Of a DNA stretch of 64,000 nt, positions 7,650-17,238 are shown in pieces. The notes under the pieces were generated by a model. It was not told the DNA's origin. It was given only the letters and a program-made list of their open reading frames with translations, and searched no databases. Positions within the stretch are counted from its first letter, which is position 1. Every line of letters starts with the position of its first letter. Position numbers and translations under genes: made by a program. The DNA comes from Chitinophagales bacterium (GTDB taxonomy: Bacteria; Bacteroidota; Bacteroidia; Chitinophagales; Chitinophagaceae), in NCBI GenBank assembly GCA_020636495.1, contig JACJXQ010000009.1:62001-126000 (forward strand). The letters run 5' to 3'.

Positions 7650-7901
7650 TTAGCCTTCAATTACAGAAAGGTCGAATTGCTCCATTACAGGATTAGCCAG
7701 TAGCTTTTTGCACGCGTCATTCGCCATAGCTTCCGCCTCTTCTTTTGAGCCTGCTTCTATGTTCAGTGTAATGTGTTTACCTATGCGTACGCCGTCTATT
7801 GCATTCAGTCCCAGGTTGTGCAGACTGTTGTTCACAGCTTTACCTTGAGGATCCAGCAATTCTTTCAGAGGCATTACATTAATGTGTGCTATATATTTCA
7901 T
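7650..7901 (-). CDS. purS: Phosphoribosylformylglycinamidine synthase subunit PurS
   Basis: The small subunit of the PurSQL complex, which makes formylglycinamidine ribonucleotide in purine synthesis and passes ammonia between PurQ and PurL. The protein has about 83 residues with the typical opening KYIAHINVMPLKELLDPQGKAV and VRIGKHITLNI. ATG 7901 is preferred over TTG 7904. purL and purQ are not in the window. The gene lies between pssA and rsmI with very short spacers. Confidence 0.93.
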   Translation of the reverse strand: MKYIAHINVMPLKELLDPQGKAVNNSLHNLGLNAIDGVRIGKHITLNIEAGSKEEAEAMANDACKKLLANPVMEQFDLSVIEG

Positions 7902-7912
7902 CAAAAACTATT

Positions 7913-8677
7913 TTATACTTCGCTTGGTTTATGAATAAATGATAACAGAATATAGAGTAGGAATATTACAGGTATGATAGCTATATGCAGTACAAACCAG
8001 CCTGCTATACCTGCTACTATCAAGATAAGTTGCGGCCATATAGCAGCGATACTGAAACCTGATGGCATCAGTTTAAAGAAGCGTATTTTAGACAACATCA
8101 GCCAACTAAACAGGACGATGATGATGTAAATAACCCACTTGTTCTGCAGGTACATACCCATACCAAAAGGATTGTACCAGTTGATAAGCGGGAATGATGC
8201 AATGAACAATCCTACAGCGGGGGTAGGCATACCTATAAAATGTGTTTTCTGCTCAGCAGAACTCTGGTTGAACTTAGCCAACCTGACTGCTGCTGCGCAT
8301 GCAATAATAAATGCAGGCACCATGGCAAACATATTCACGTCCAGAGCATAAGGCTCTGCCATATAGCTGGCCCACAGCATTTTGAACAGTATCATAGATG
8401 GTGCGACTCCAAATGATACCACGTCGGCCAGTGAATCCAGGTCTTTACCAATAGGAGAAAATACCTGTAATGCCCTGGCTGCCAACCCGTCCAGCATGTC
8501 GAACACAGCCGCGAGCAATATGAACAGTGCTCCCATATAGGCCTGCTCCGTGCCTATCACCCAGTATTCGTTGTCGTTGAACGAGGATACGAAGGGTTGT
8601 GCATTAAGTATAAAAGCAATGGCTATACACCCGCTTACCAGGTTGGCCAGTGTCAGCAAATTGGGTAAATGCTTCAT
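7913..8677 (-). CDS. pssA: CDP-diacylglycerol-serine O-phosphatidyltransferase
   Basis: Makes phosphatidylserine, the precursor of phosphatidylethanolamine, in the inner membrane. The CDP-alcohol phosphotransferase signature is complete: DMLDGLAAR followed by GKDLDSLAD, giving D-x2-DG-x2-AR-x8-G-x3-D-x3-D. Several transmembrane helices span about 254 residues. The frame extends 22 codons further upstream, but that part overlaps a terminator hairpin, and ATG 8677 (MKHLPNLLTLANL) is the family-like start. First gene of the run with purS and rsmI. Confidence 0.93.
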   Translation of the reverse strand: MKHLPNLLTLANLVSGCIAIAFILNAQPFVSSFNDNEYWVIGTEQAYMGALFILLAAVFDMLDGLAARALQVFSPIGKDLDSLADVVSFGVAPSMILFKMLWASYMAEPYALDVNMFAMVPAFIIACAAAVRLAKFNQSSAEQKTHFIGMPTPAVGLFIASFPLINWYNPFGMGMYLQNKWVIYIIIVLFSWLMLSKIRFFKLMPSGFSIAAIWPQLILIVAGIAGWFVLHIAIIPVIFLLYILLSFIHKPSEV

Positions 8678-8715
8678 GTGTTGGCAAAGATAATAGCTTA
8701 TTACGGAAGCTAAGA

Positions 8716-8746
8716 CAAAAATTAATGGGGCTGATTGCCCCATTAA
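8716..8746 (-). terminator. Terminator of the porin-like gene
   Basis: A 10-bp stem (8722-8731 with 8737-8746) and TGATT loop, followed on the minus strand by a T-rich run. It ends the beta-barrel gene transcript upstream of pssA. Confidence 0.8.
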
Positions 8747-8781
8747 TAAAATATCTTTTTAAAATTCAGGCACTGGCCCGC

Positions 8782-9399
8782 TTATAAAAATGAAAAACCA
8801 AGATGTATCTGTATCGTACCCAGTTTCCAGCTTTCACCTACTGATGAAAGGTTCTGATCGCTAAGTCCGAATGTATACCGGATACCGGCATTGAGTTTTG
8901 CAGGCAATTTCAGTTGCAAACCTACCACACCAGCAAAATCGCTGGTATTGAAAACTGTTGAAGTTGGCGTATTCAATATACCATCCTTATCCTTGGCAGA
9001 CAGCAGGCTGCTGAATTGCGGGCCTAACTGTATGCTGGCATTGCCAAACATTTTCAGGTTCAGCAATACCGGGATATGCAGATATACAGCAGAGAAACTG
9101 CCTTGTGAAGTGCTATCTACAGGATTGAGCAACAATCCTGCATCCTGGAAACTTCTACCCTGGCCCGTAAATGTAGTGGTACTCACCAGGGCTTCGATCT
9201 GCCCTGCAATTTTTTTAACGCCTACACTACCAAAAGCACCGGCCAGTATGCCGGACCTGTAACCACCTGTCCATGTACTACCTTGTAAACGGGTAAAGTT
9301 CATTCCCGCCTTCAAACCGATGTTTACATCAAGAGGCCCCGGTTGTGCAAAGGCCAATACGGGTAAAAAAGCGCATATCAGTAACAAAAACTTTTTCAT
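8782..9399 (-). CDS. Outer-membrane beta-barrel protein, PorT-like fold
   Basis: 205 residues: a signal peptide (MKKFLLLICAFLPVLAFAQ) and alternating hydrophobic/polar strands typical of small eight-stranded barrels of Bacteroidota (IGLKAGMNFTRL, LHIPVLLNLK, LNAGIRYTFGLSD). The last residue is Phe-Leu after HLGFSF, as expected for an outer-membrane insertion signal. It stands alone, with a terminator after it. Substrate or role cannot be read from the sequence. Confidence 0.8.
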   Translation of the reverse strand: MKKFLLLICAFLPVLAFAQPGPLDVNIGLKAGMNFTRLQGSTWTGGYRSGILAGAFGSVGVKKIAGQIEALVSTTTFTGQGRSFQDAGLLLNPVDSTSQGSFSAVYLHIPVLLNLKMFGNASIQLGPQFSSLLSAKDKDGILNTPTSTVFNTSDFAGVVGLQLKLPAKLNAGIRYTFGLSDQNLSSVGESWKLGTIQIHLGFSFL

Positions 9400-9463
9400 A
9401 TCCTCTGATTTTGTACAACAAATATATTAATCCTGAACGAATTATGCAGACAGGCTAATACCG

Positions 9464-11062
9464 TTAAAGAGATATAACAAGAAATTCACTTTTCAGGGGC
9501 AGGCATTCTTTCACGACCATATCTATCAACTCAATACCGCATATGGGGTAATATTCAATAAAGTTCTCAACTCGCTCCTGTAAGCCCCCTCCTGGAAATA
9601 ATATTGTCTTCAGTCGCTCTATCCTACGCAATTCAGTCTCATGATTTCTTTTTTCAGCACGTAGCATCTTCTTCTCCAACACCTGTAACTGTTTCCTGAT
9701 ACGTGCCAACGCCGCATCTGCCGATGCTGACAGTGTAGGATCAAGAGACATGGCTTTTTCTTTCAACTTGCTCAACAAAGTTTCAAATCCTTCCTGTTCA
9801 TTATCCGTATGCCAGTGCCCGCTACTCTCTTCGTCTATATATTCTTTTGTCAATTGTTCCGTTGACTTGAACAAATCGTTGACCGTATGTCCCGTTTTCT
9901 CCAGCAACTCTGCTGCTTTCTTCCCTATCAGCATTATCGACTGGCGTAGCAGTATCACCGGGTAAAACACCCCATAATGAGCGAACAGTTCTTTTAATTG
10001 TAACCAATAGGCCACCTCTGCCCCACCACCTATAAAGGCTACATTGGGCAGGATGCTCTCCTGCAAAATACCCCGTAATATTACATTCGGGCTGAAACGT
10101 TCGGGATGTGTTTTCAGTTCGTCCAGCATTTCATCTTTCGTCCACGAAATGTCTGTATTCAACACAACCCACTTATCCCCAGCTTTCTCAATTCTTTCTC
10201 TCAGTCCATCTGCCAGGTAAAAGATATTGATATCCCTCGGGTATGCCTGTGATTTATATTGTTCGGCCAGCAACCCGGCTTGTTTGGTTACTATGGGGTT
10301 AGCCGTATGGTTCAGCAAATCGTCTTCCAATACAGCTAATATCTCTTTCTTAAAGGCTGCCTCATCAGGATCCAGCACCAGCAAACCGTACTGCCCGAAT
10401 AGTTCATTTACCAGGTACTTGGTAGCCTTTCCTATTGTATCATGTTTAAGATAGGCCTCAGTCAACATTTTTTTAAGCCTGTCAGCGTTCGGCCCCGGAG
10501 GACCCAGCACCCTAAACAGTTTATCCAGCAATGGCTTCAGACTCTGGGTGTCCATTCTGCCCACAGCACCAGCCTGTCCGTCCGCATCCCATACATACTT
10601 TTCACCTCCATAGCGGAAGGTACCCAGCTCATCCAGGTCGTTGTCCTCGCTACCCATATAGTAAACAGGCACGAAGTGTTTGCCGGGGTATTGAGCATTA
10701 AGATGTTGAGCCAGTTGTATGGCATGTGCTATTTTATAAATAAAGTACAAGTAGCCTGTCAGCAGGTTGGGCTGGTGTGCGGTACATATGGTAAATGTAT
10801 TTTCATCCCCTAACCGTTTGATATTCTCAGCTACAGCTTCCGTTTGCACAAGGTTGCTGTATTGCATTGTCAGTGTTTCAACCAGCACTTTCCTGTTTAC
10901 GGGAAATTTTGCCCTGTCATGTATGGCCGCCTCTATTCCTGCTTCGTCAGGAGTGTATTTATAAAACGGGGATAACGCCTGGTTCTTGTCCAGGTAATCC
11001 GTCACCAACGACGAGAATGCACCTGTTTCTTTATACGGTATGTATGTACACTTATACTCCAA
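9464..11062 (-). CDS. bshC: Bacillithiol biosynthesis cysteine-adding enzyme BshC
   Basis: Adds cysteine to glucosaminyl malate in the last step of bacillithiol synthesis, the low-molecular-weight thiol used here in place of glutathione. The 532-residue length is normal. Visible marks are TAHQPNLLTGYLYFIYKI, the VPVYYMGSEDNDLDELG segment, and the long C-terminal coiled coil (about residues 410-490, rich in KEK, RIRKQLQ and RRIERLK). The start is TTG 11062; no ATG precedes the conserved part. bshA and bshB are outside the window. Confidence 0.95.
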   Translation of the reverse strand: MEYKCTYIPYKETGAFSSLVTDYLDKNQALSPFYKYTPDEAGIEAAIHDRAKFPVNRKVLVETLTMQYSNLVQTEAVAENIKRLGDENTFTICTAHQPNLLTGYLYFIYKIAHAIQLAQHLNAQYPGKHFVPVYYMGSEDNDLDELGTFRYGGEKYVWDADGQAGAVGRMDTQSLKPLLDKLFRVLGPPGPNADRLKKMLTEAYLKHDTIGKATKYLVNELFGQYGLLVLDPDEAAFKKEILAVLEDDLLNHTANPIVTKQAGLLAEQYKSQAYPRDINIFYLADGLRERIEKAGDKWVVLNTDISWTKDEMLDELKTHPERFSPNVILRGILQESILPNVAFIGGGAEVAYWLQLKELFAHYGVFYPVILLRQSIMLIGKKAAELLEKTGHTVNDLFKSTEQLTKEYIDEESSGHWHTDNEQEGFETLLSKLKEKAMSLDPTLSASADAALARIRKQLQVLEKKMLRAEKRNHETELRRIERLKTILFPGGGLQERVENFIEYYPICGIELIDMVVKECLPLKSEFLVISL

Positions 11063-11481
11063 AGGGAACTATAATTTGACGCTAAGTTAAAGGTACATAA
11101 TGATACTTGCCCCTATACTCCTATAAACAATGGCGATTGTTTAACATTTAATGGCAGATGAACTGTATTACGAACCCTTATTGTCGAAACTATGAAATAA
11201 AATAAATTTCAAATAAACAATAATTTAACGTATATTTACTTATCGATAAAGTGATTTATCAACACAGTTCTTTGACATGAAAACATAAGCTGAGGTTACG
11301 TATCACTCATTATACATTAAAACAAGGCACATATAAATTAAACAACGTAGTACCCCCGTCAAAAACAATAAAAAACGATACAAAATGATACAAAACGGAC
11401 TGTTTTTGACAATGCACATTCGGCATAAACAATAACATTAATATATAACTATATTCAACCAAACAAGGCTATATTTGATAC
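11063..11481. promoter_or_regulatory. Divergent AT-rich region between bshC and radC with an inverted repeat
   Basis: No gene is evident. The region is AT-rich and must carry the promoters of both divergent genes. Near radC, a perfect 10-bp inverted repeat, GTCAAAAACA (11358-11367) and TGTTTTTGAC (11401-11410), encloses two direct copies of GATACAAAA (11377-11385 and 11387-11395) with a 10-bp period. The geometry suits an operator or a stem-loop upstream of radC. Confidence 0.45.
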
Positions 11482-12171
11482 GTGACCATAACCAACAGCA
11501 TAAAGAACTGGGCGGAAGATGAGCGCCCCCGTGAAAAACTACTGCATAAGGGTGCACCCGTACTTTCAGACGCAGAACTGCTGGCCATACTCATATCCAG
11601 CGGCACAAAGGAACGGTCTGCACTGGACCTGGCCAGGGACATTCTGAAACTGGCAGATAATGACCTGCATACACTGGGCAGGCTCAGCGTGCAGGAACTG
11701 CAACAGACCAAAGGCATTGGCGAGGCAAGGGCCATAACCATAGCCGCCGCACTGGAGCTGGGGCGCAGGCGGCAACTATCCGCCGGGCTGTCACGGCAGT
11801 CTATTACTCAGAGCAAAGACGCGGCAGAAATATTCATACCGCTTATGCGCGACCTGGGACACGAGGTGTTCTATGTATTGTACCTGAGCCAGTCGGGCGG
11901 CGTGATACGTTGCGAGAACATCGGCAAAGGCGGACTGACAGGAACCGTAGCCGATATCCGCATCATATTAAAGAACGCCTTGCTATATAGTGCAGCCAGG
12001 CTGATAGTCAGTCATAATCACCCATCCGGCAACCTGAAACCTAGCAAAGAAGACATCGCCATGACAACAAAGCTGAAAGAAGCTGCTACCTTGATGGATA
12101 TAAAGCTGCTGGACCATATAATAGTTGGTAATAATAACTATTGCAGCATGGCCGATGAGGGGATTATTTAG
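11482..12171 (+). CDS. radC: RadC family JAB-domain protein
   Basis: 229 residues: an N-terminal helix-hairpin-helix part (LSDAELLAILISSG, LQQTKGIGEARA) and a C-terminal JAB/MPN metalloprotease-like domain with the metal motif SHNHPSGNLKPSKED. The name implies DNA repair, but the biochemical role is unsettled in the literature. The start is GTG 11482: an in-frame stop lies two codons upstream. It is divergent from bshC and followed closely by the oxidoreductase gene. Confidence 0.93.
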   Translation: MTITNSIKNWAEDERPREKLLHKGAPVLSDAELLAILISSGTKERSALDLARDILKLADNDLHTLGRLSVQELQQTKGIGEARAITIAAALELGRRRQLSAGLSRQSITQSKDAAEIFIPLMRDLGHEVFYVLYLSQSGGVIRCENIGKGGLTGTVADIRIILKNALLYSAARLIVSHNHPSGNLKPSKEDIAMTTKLKEAATLMDIKLLDHIIVGNNNYCSMADEGII

Positions 12172-12222
12172 TGGCTGATTATTTGCTATCTTGCGGCGAC
12201 AAAAGCTAATTACAAGGGATCA

Positions 12223-13209
12223 ATGTTAAAAATAGGTGTTTTTGGTGCCGGCCACCTGGGCAGGATACATATCCAGCAGTGGAAAGAAGTACCCGGTATA
12301 GAGTTGACGGGCTTTTTCGACCCTGATGATGCTAAGGCTGATGCTGTGAGCAAAGAGTTCGGGGTACAACGCTACACGAGTATCGACGAACTTATAGAGG
12401 CATGTAGTGCGCTGGACATTGTCTCTACTACCGTCACCCACTATGAGATAGCCCAAAAATGCCTGCTGGCAGGTAAGCATATCTTTATAGAAAAGCCATT
12501 GGCACAGTCTATTGAAGAAGCGCAAAAACTGGTGCAACTGGTAAAGGAAGCTAATGTAAAATGCCAGGTAGGACACGTAGAACGTTATAACCCTGCGTAC
12601 CTCGCATTAGAAGAGCAGGGGCTGCAACCCATGTTTATTGAAGCGCACAGGCTGGCACAATTCAACCCTCGCGGCACTGACGTATCTGTGATACTGGACC
12701 TGATGATACATGACATAGACATCGTGATGCACCTGGTCAAATCGCCCGTAAGACGCATTTCGGCAAGTGGTGTATCAGTTGTCAGTGAGTCTGCAGATAT
12801 AGCCAATGCACGCATCGAGTTTGACAACGGCTGTGTGGCCAACCTGACATCCAGCCGCATATCGATAAAAAAGATGCGTAAGATGAGGTTGTTCCAGCGT
12901 GACGCATATATCGGCATTGACTTCCTGGAAAAGAAGACAGAAGTAATACGACTGAAAACCGAAGATATGGCTAAGGGGGCTTTCGACTTCCCGATAGAAG
13001 TACCGGGTGGCGAACAAAAGACCATATCTATACAAATGCCTGAGATACAACCCGTAAACGCTATAAGAATGGAGTTGGAAGAATTCTCAAAAGCCATTCT
13101 GGAAGATAAACCAGTCAGGGTATCTGTATATGATGGGTACCAGGCCATGGATGTAGCTCACCAGATACTTAAAAAAATGAGCATCCACAATGAACTACAT
13201 AACGTTTAA
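12223..13209 (+). CDS. Gfo/Idh/MocA family oxidoreductase
   Basis: 328 residues with an N-terminal Rossmann fold (IGVFGAGHLGRIH), the EKP motif at residues 90-92 that marks the cofactor and substrate pocket, and a C-terminal beta-sheet domain with DLMIHDIDIVMHL containing the catalytic-type His. Such enzymes oxidise or reduce sugars, often nucleotide or aminosugars. It precedes a lipoprotein and a sugar-phosphate transferase on the same strand, which hints at surface glycan synthesis, but the substrate is not identifiable. Confidence 0.88.
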   Translation: MLKIGVFGAGHLGRIHIQQWKEVPGIELTGFFDPDDAKADAVSKEFGVQRYTSIDELIEACSALDIVSTTVTHYEIAQKCLLAGKHIFIEKPLAQSIEEAQKLVQLVKEANVKCQVGHVERYNPAYLALEEQGLQPMFIEAHRLAQFNPRGTDVSVILDLMIHDIDIVMHLVKSPVRRISASGVSVVSESADIANARIEFDNGCVANLTSSRISIKKMRKMRLFQRDAYIGIDFLEKKTEVIRLKTEDMAKGAFDFPIEVPGGEQKTISIQMPEIQPVNAIRMELEEFSKAILEDKPVRVSVYDGYQAMDVAHQILKKMSIHNELHNV

Positions 13210-13268
13210 CACAATAATAGAAGCGTAAAAGGCGTTTTAAACGCAGGTGATCTAGAATTATTGCACAG

Positions 13269-14135
13269 ATGAGACTTAAAAATTTGTTGTTTTTGGTGCC
13301 GGTGATATTATCTGTAACAGGATGCAATATCATCAACCCGGCAGAACCTGTACCCACCTATATCAAGATAGATTCATTTCATTTTGTGTCCAATAACCCT
13401 GTTAAGGAAGGTCCGATATCGCAGGGCATTACTAATGTATGGATATATTACAATAACTCCCCCGTAGGCGCATTTGACCTGCCTTGTAATGTACCGGTGA
13501 TAACAGATGGTGAGAAAGGACAGATATCTGTCGCCCCGGGTATAAAGCTTAACGGATTGGTTGCACTACAGCCGCAGTATCCATTCTACCGTTTTGACAC
13601 CACTACCTTGATAACCAATCCCGGCAACGTACAGGAATTTATTCCGACAACCTCTTATATTGATGCCGCAAAGTTCCCGTATAAAGAAGATTTTGAAGTA
13701 GGTAACTCATTCCAGGCCTTTATACCTGAAGCTACTGACGATACCTCTATCTTCAGAACAACTGACCCCGATAACGTTCTTACCGGAGGTGGGGCGGGTA
13801 TGATATACCTTACATCGGAACATGCTTATTCACAAAACATCAGCAACACGGGTTTTGATATACCACAAGGAGAAGCCTACATTGAGATCAACTACAAAGG
13901 AAATATATCTTTTGAAGTAGGGTTGTACAACACATTGACCAATGGTGTTGATGCTTACGATTCAATTTTTGGCGTAAATGCAAGTGACACCTGGAAAAAG
14001 ATATATATCGAGCTGGCATCTTATACTGGTGCAAATAAAGGAACCAACTATAAAGTGATGATCATGACATCACTAAAAGAAGGGCAGACATCCGGCCACC
14101 TGGCTATTGACAATATTAAAGTGGTAACCTTCTGA
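13269..14135 (+). CDS. Lipoprotein of unknown function
   Basis: 288 residues, with a signal peptide and lipobox VTGC (Cys about 19) followed by a beta-rich region. The C-terminal half (YLTSEHAYSQNI to HLAIDNIKVVTF) looks like a carbohydrate-binding-like jelly roll. It lies 8 bases ahead of the sugar transferase gene and probably shares its transcript, so an exopolysaccharide-related outer-membrane role is possible. No catalytic motif is recognised. Confidence 0.8.
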   Translation: MRLKNLLFLVPVILSVTGCNIINPAEPVPTYIKIDSFHFVSNNPVKEGPISQGITNVWIYYNNSPVGAFDLPCNVPVITDGEKGQISVAPGIKLNGLVALQPQYPFYRFDTTTLITNPGNVQEFIPTTSYIDAAKFPYKEDFEVGNSFQAFIPEATDDTSIFRTTDPDNVLTGGGAGMIYLTSEHAYSQNISNTGFDIPQGEAYIEINYKGNISFEVGLYNTLTNGVDAYDSIFGVNASDTWKKIYIELASYTGANKGTNYKVMIMTSLKEGQTSGHLAIDNIKVVTF

Positions 14136-14143
14136 TATAAACA

Positions 14144-15568
14144 ATGAACCTGTCAAAAACCAAAATAGCTGCTATCAGGAAGCTGGTGATATCCGACTAT
14201 ATCGCTGCGCTGGTTGCCTGGTTGTTATTTTGGGGCTACAGGCACTATTTGCTGGAACAAATAGACTTCTGGAATTCATGGAAAATATTCGGTGCCAGGG
14301 ACTACCTGATGACCATCGTGATCATACCTGGCGGATGGCTGGTACTCTATATGCTGGCTGGTACTTATTTCGACCTGTATCGCAAGTCAAGGCTCGACGA
14401 AGTGAACCGTACACTCATCTCTTGCATACTCGGTAGCATATTGGTTTCCCTATTCATTTTTGCCAATGATGCCGAAGACTATTCCTACTTCATACGCACT
14501 ACCGGAAGATACCTGTTCATTCATACGGCAGCTACTTTATTCAGCCGGCTTTTGTTGCTGAACCATGTAAAGAACAACCTGATAGAAGGTAAAGTAGGGT
14601 TCAATACTCTTATCATCGGCGGTAACCAGAAGGCCATTGATATATACAAAAAAGTTAGCGGCAGCACCAAAGTACTAGGCAACATTTTTAAGGGTTTTAT
14701 TTATAGCACAAAAGAGAATGGTAACGGCATGAGTCGGCACTTACCACAACTGGGACACCTATCGGAACTGGAACAAATAATAGACGAGCACGAAATAGAA
14801 GAGGTGATAGTAGCTGTAGACACATCAGAACACCACCTGCTGGAGAATATCATTACCCGTCTCAGCTATCGACCTGTTGTGGTGAAGATTCAGCCTGACC
14901 TATACGATATCATATCAGGCTCTGTAAAAACGAGCAATGTATACGATGCCGTACTGATACATATATACCCCGACCTGATGCCCCACTGGCAGCGAGTATG
15001 CAAGCGTGCCTTCGACATATTCGCTTCTGCTATGGCACTGACCATTTTATCTCCTGTACTCTTGTTTGCAGCTATCAGGGTAAAGCTATCGTCAGCAGGG
15101 CCTATCATCTACAAACAACAGCGCATAGGGCTGTTTGGAGAACCCTTTTACATCTACAAGTTCCGCTCTATGTATACCGACGCAGAGCAGCACGGGCCCG
15201 CCCTTTCCAGCACAGATGATAAGCGCATTACCCCCTGGGGCAAGTTCATGCGCAAATGGCGCATAGACGAGCTGCCACAATTCCTGAACATACTCAAGGG
15301 CGAAATGTCGCTGGTAGGCCCCAGGCCCGAAAGACAATACTTTATCAATAAGATCATAGAGACACACCCTCACTACAAATACCTTCATAAGGTAAAACCG
15401 GGACTCACATCGTGGGGTATGGTACAATTCGGCTATGCTGAGAATGTAGACGAGATGGTAGACCGTATGAAATACGATCTGCTGTATATAGAGAACTGCA
15501 GCCTGATGCTGGATGTAAAGATCATGGCCTATACGCTTATTGTACTCTTCCAGGGCAGGGGCAAGTAA
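14144..15568 (+). CDS. Polyprenyl glycosylphosphotransferase (initiating sugar transferase)
   Basis: Transfers a sugar phosphate to undecaprenyl phosphate to begin surface polysaccharide synthesis. Topology follows WcaJ/WbaP enzymes over 474 residues: four N-terminal membrane helices, a Rossmann-like middle (about 155-285), a fifth membrane segment, and the C-terminal catalytic domain. That domain shows KRAFDIFASA, IYKFRSMYTDA, RKWRIDELPQFLNILKGEMS and LVGPRPE, then KPGLTSWGMVQ. No other glycosyltransferases are adjacent. Confidence 0.93.
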   Translation: MNLSKTKIAAIRKLVISDYIAALVAWLLFWGYRHYLLEQIDFWNSWKIFGARDYLMTIVIIPGGWLVLYMLAGTYFDLYRKSRLDEVNRTLISCILGSILVSLFIFANDAEDYSYFIRTTGRYLFIHTAATLFSRLLLLNHVKNNLIEGKVGFNTLIIGGNQKAIDIYKKVSGSTKVLGNIFKGFIYSTKENGNGMSRHLPQLGHLSELEQIIDEHEIEEVIVAVDTSEHHLLENIITRLSYRPVVVKIQPDLYDIISGSVKTSNVYDAVLIHIYPDLMPHWQRVCKRAFDIFASAMALTILSPVLLFAAIRVKLSSAGPIIYKQQRIGLFGEPFYIYKFRSMYTDAEQHGPALSSTDDKRITPWGKFMRKWRIDELPQFLNILKGEMSLVGPRPERQYFINKIIETHPHYKYLHKVKPGLTSWGMVQFGYAENVDEMVDRMKYDLLYIENCSLMLDVKIMAYTLIVLFQGRGK

Positions 15569-15596
15569 AAAAGGAGAGCCTGCGCCCTCCTTTTTT
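15567..15596. terminator. Bidirectional terminator between convergent genes
   Basis: Arms AAAAAAGGAG (15567-15576) and CTCCTTTTTT (15587-15596) form a 10-bp stem whose A and T runs act as the U tract on either strand. It serves the sugar transferase and the convergent CXXCH gene. Confidence 0.85.
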
Positions 15597-15620
15597 GTAT
15601 TTATTATCAGCCCCATATTA

Positions 15621-17066
15621 TTATTTCCTCAGGCGCTTGAGTATCAAATCCTCCTGTGCTGCTTTCAATGCCTCCACTTTGTCTACAGATTTGCCTTTGT
15701 TATTCTCTAAATGATCCTGGAACACATGGCTCAGGTAGAGCGGTGATGTACTGTCACTACTGTTGAACGATACACCTGTATGACAAGAGAAACAGTTGGC
15801 CAGGTTTGATGCTTTAATGGTGCTGATGCTGGTCTGGAAGGTCTGCATAAAGCTCTCCATTGTCACATTAGCACAATTGACACTACCACGTGCAGAACTG
15901 CCGGGTGTAGCAGCACCTATGTTGTAGCCCAGGCTTTTTATCAAAGCTGCCTGTTGTTCAGGTGTAGTACCGTCCATGTTCAGCCATAAGGCCCCATTGT
16001 AAAAGTAGTTCTCCCACACATCATCCAGTTTGCCCTGTACACATACGTTTATACCCTGTGTATTGTTATAATTGACAGGCTCCTGCTGCGAGGTAGACAT
16101 GAAACCTCCACCAGCATCGCGAGGTACGCCATACTCAAACAGGTCGAATACCTGGTATGGTGTCATACCCAGTTTGGTGGTCTTGTCGTAGCGAATACCA
16201 TCAATACCTGACACACTTCCTTTTTTGAACAGGAGCATATCTTCCGTTGCACTCGCTGAATTGGCAACCCAGTCGTAATCAGGTGCCAGGTCGTTATGCT
16301 CGAAAGTGGCCCATATAAACTCGGGATGGTTCTCAACCACACCCACGACATGCATACCTATCAGCGCTACTTCAGTGTTCTTATATGTATTACCACCATC
16401 AGCAGAAAGAGATGCGGTTGTAGTGTAATAGTTGATCTGTTTGTCGGCGGGTATTGCTGATACAGGCACCCAGGCTACTTTCAGTTCAAAAGAACCTACA
16501 GGGTAGGTAGATGAATTATCTGCAGGCAACTTACCACTGATGATCTCCTGCGCGAAAGCTACACCGCTTTTGTACATTATATCATTCATGTGTATAGAAT
16601 AATACACCGTTTCGCTGGTACCACCATAATCAGCATTGGTCTGCAAAATAGGGCTACCACTACCTGCCTGTTTAGTATCCTGCAACACCACCATTGTACC
16701 TGCCGGTATGGTTATAGGCGACATGTAGGTGGTTATCTCCTGAATATCGGAAGAAGTAAGGAACAATGGATTACCATTTGCATCCGGTTTGGTCAGCCAC
16801 AGAAACTTATTGTAAGCCCACTGGTGGAATATCTGGTTCGTGGTGCTCTGGGCATCAAAAGGACTTCCTTTTCCTTCGGCAGGGGGCGGTGTTTGCGTGT
16901 GTGGGAACCAGCTTGGTGTTACAATACACAGATCGTCAGGATTGGTAGTAGTATCCGCGTTTGCGGCATAGTCGTCAGTCTTTTCGTCTGATTTTTTTTC
17001 GTCTGAGCAACGAGTGAGCAGCATAGCAGTAGCTGCTATTGTGCATAGCAAGAGCGTCTTTTTCAT
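15621..17066 (-). CDS. Exported CXXCH heme-motif protein
   Basis: 481 residues with an N-terminal signal (MKKTLLLCTIAATAMLLTRC). The Cys could be lipidated, but Arg at -1 is unusual for a lipobox. A large beta-rich domain contains ENHPEFIWATFEHNDLAPD, and a single c-type heme site, CFSCH, lies at residues 425-429 near the C-terminus. The combination of a WATFEH-type motif with one heme site is seen in uncharacterised cytochrome c family proteins; I infer a periplasmic or surface electron carrier or oxidoreductase. The gene stands alone between a shared terminator and a 170-base gap. Confidence 0.75.
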   Translation of the reverse strand: MKKTLLLCTIAATAMLLTRCSDEKKSDEKTDDYAANADTTTNPDDLCIVTPSWFPHTQTPPPAEGKGSPFDAQSTTNQIFHQWAYNKFLWLTKPDANGNPLFLTSSDIQEITTYMSPITIPAGTMVVLQDTKQAGSGSPILQTNADYGGTSETVYYSIHMNDIMYKSGVAFAQEIISGKLPADNSSTYPVGSFELKVAWVPVSAIPADKQINYYTTTASLSADGGNTYKNTEVALIGMHVVGVVENHPEFIWATFEHNDLAPDYDWVANSASATEDMLLFKKGSVSGIDGIRYDKTTKLGMTPYQVFDLFEYGVPRDAGGGFMSTSQQEPVNYNNTQGINVCVQGKLDDVWENYFYNGALWLNMDGTTPEQQAALIKSLGYNIGAATPGSSARGSVNCANVTMESFMQTFQTSISTIKASNLANCFSCHTGVSFNSSDSTSPLYLSHVFQDHLENNKGKSVDKVEALKAAQEDLILKRLRK

Positions 17067-17238
17067 AAGAGATAGTTTTAATGAAACAATGTTTTACATG
17101 TGATGATAATCTATATCAATGCAAACTTACACATTTAGAACAGGAAATCATATAGTTAATAATAAAATTATTTAACCACATACGCTACTATTGGTTTGTC
17201 GAGTACATCGACCAAAGAGAGGATATCTTAATAATAGT

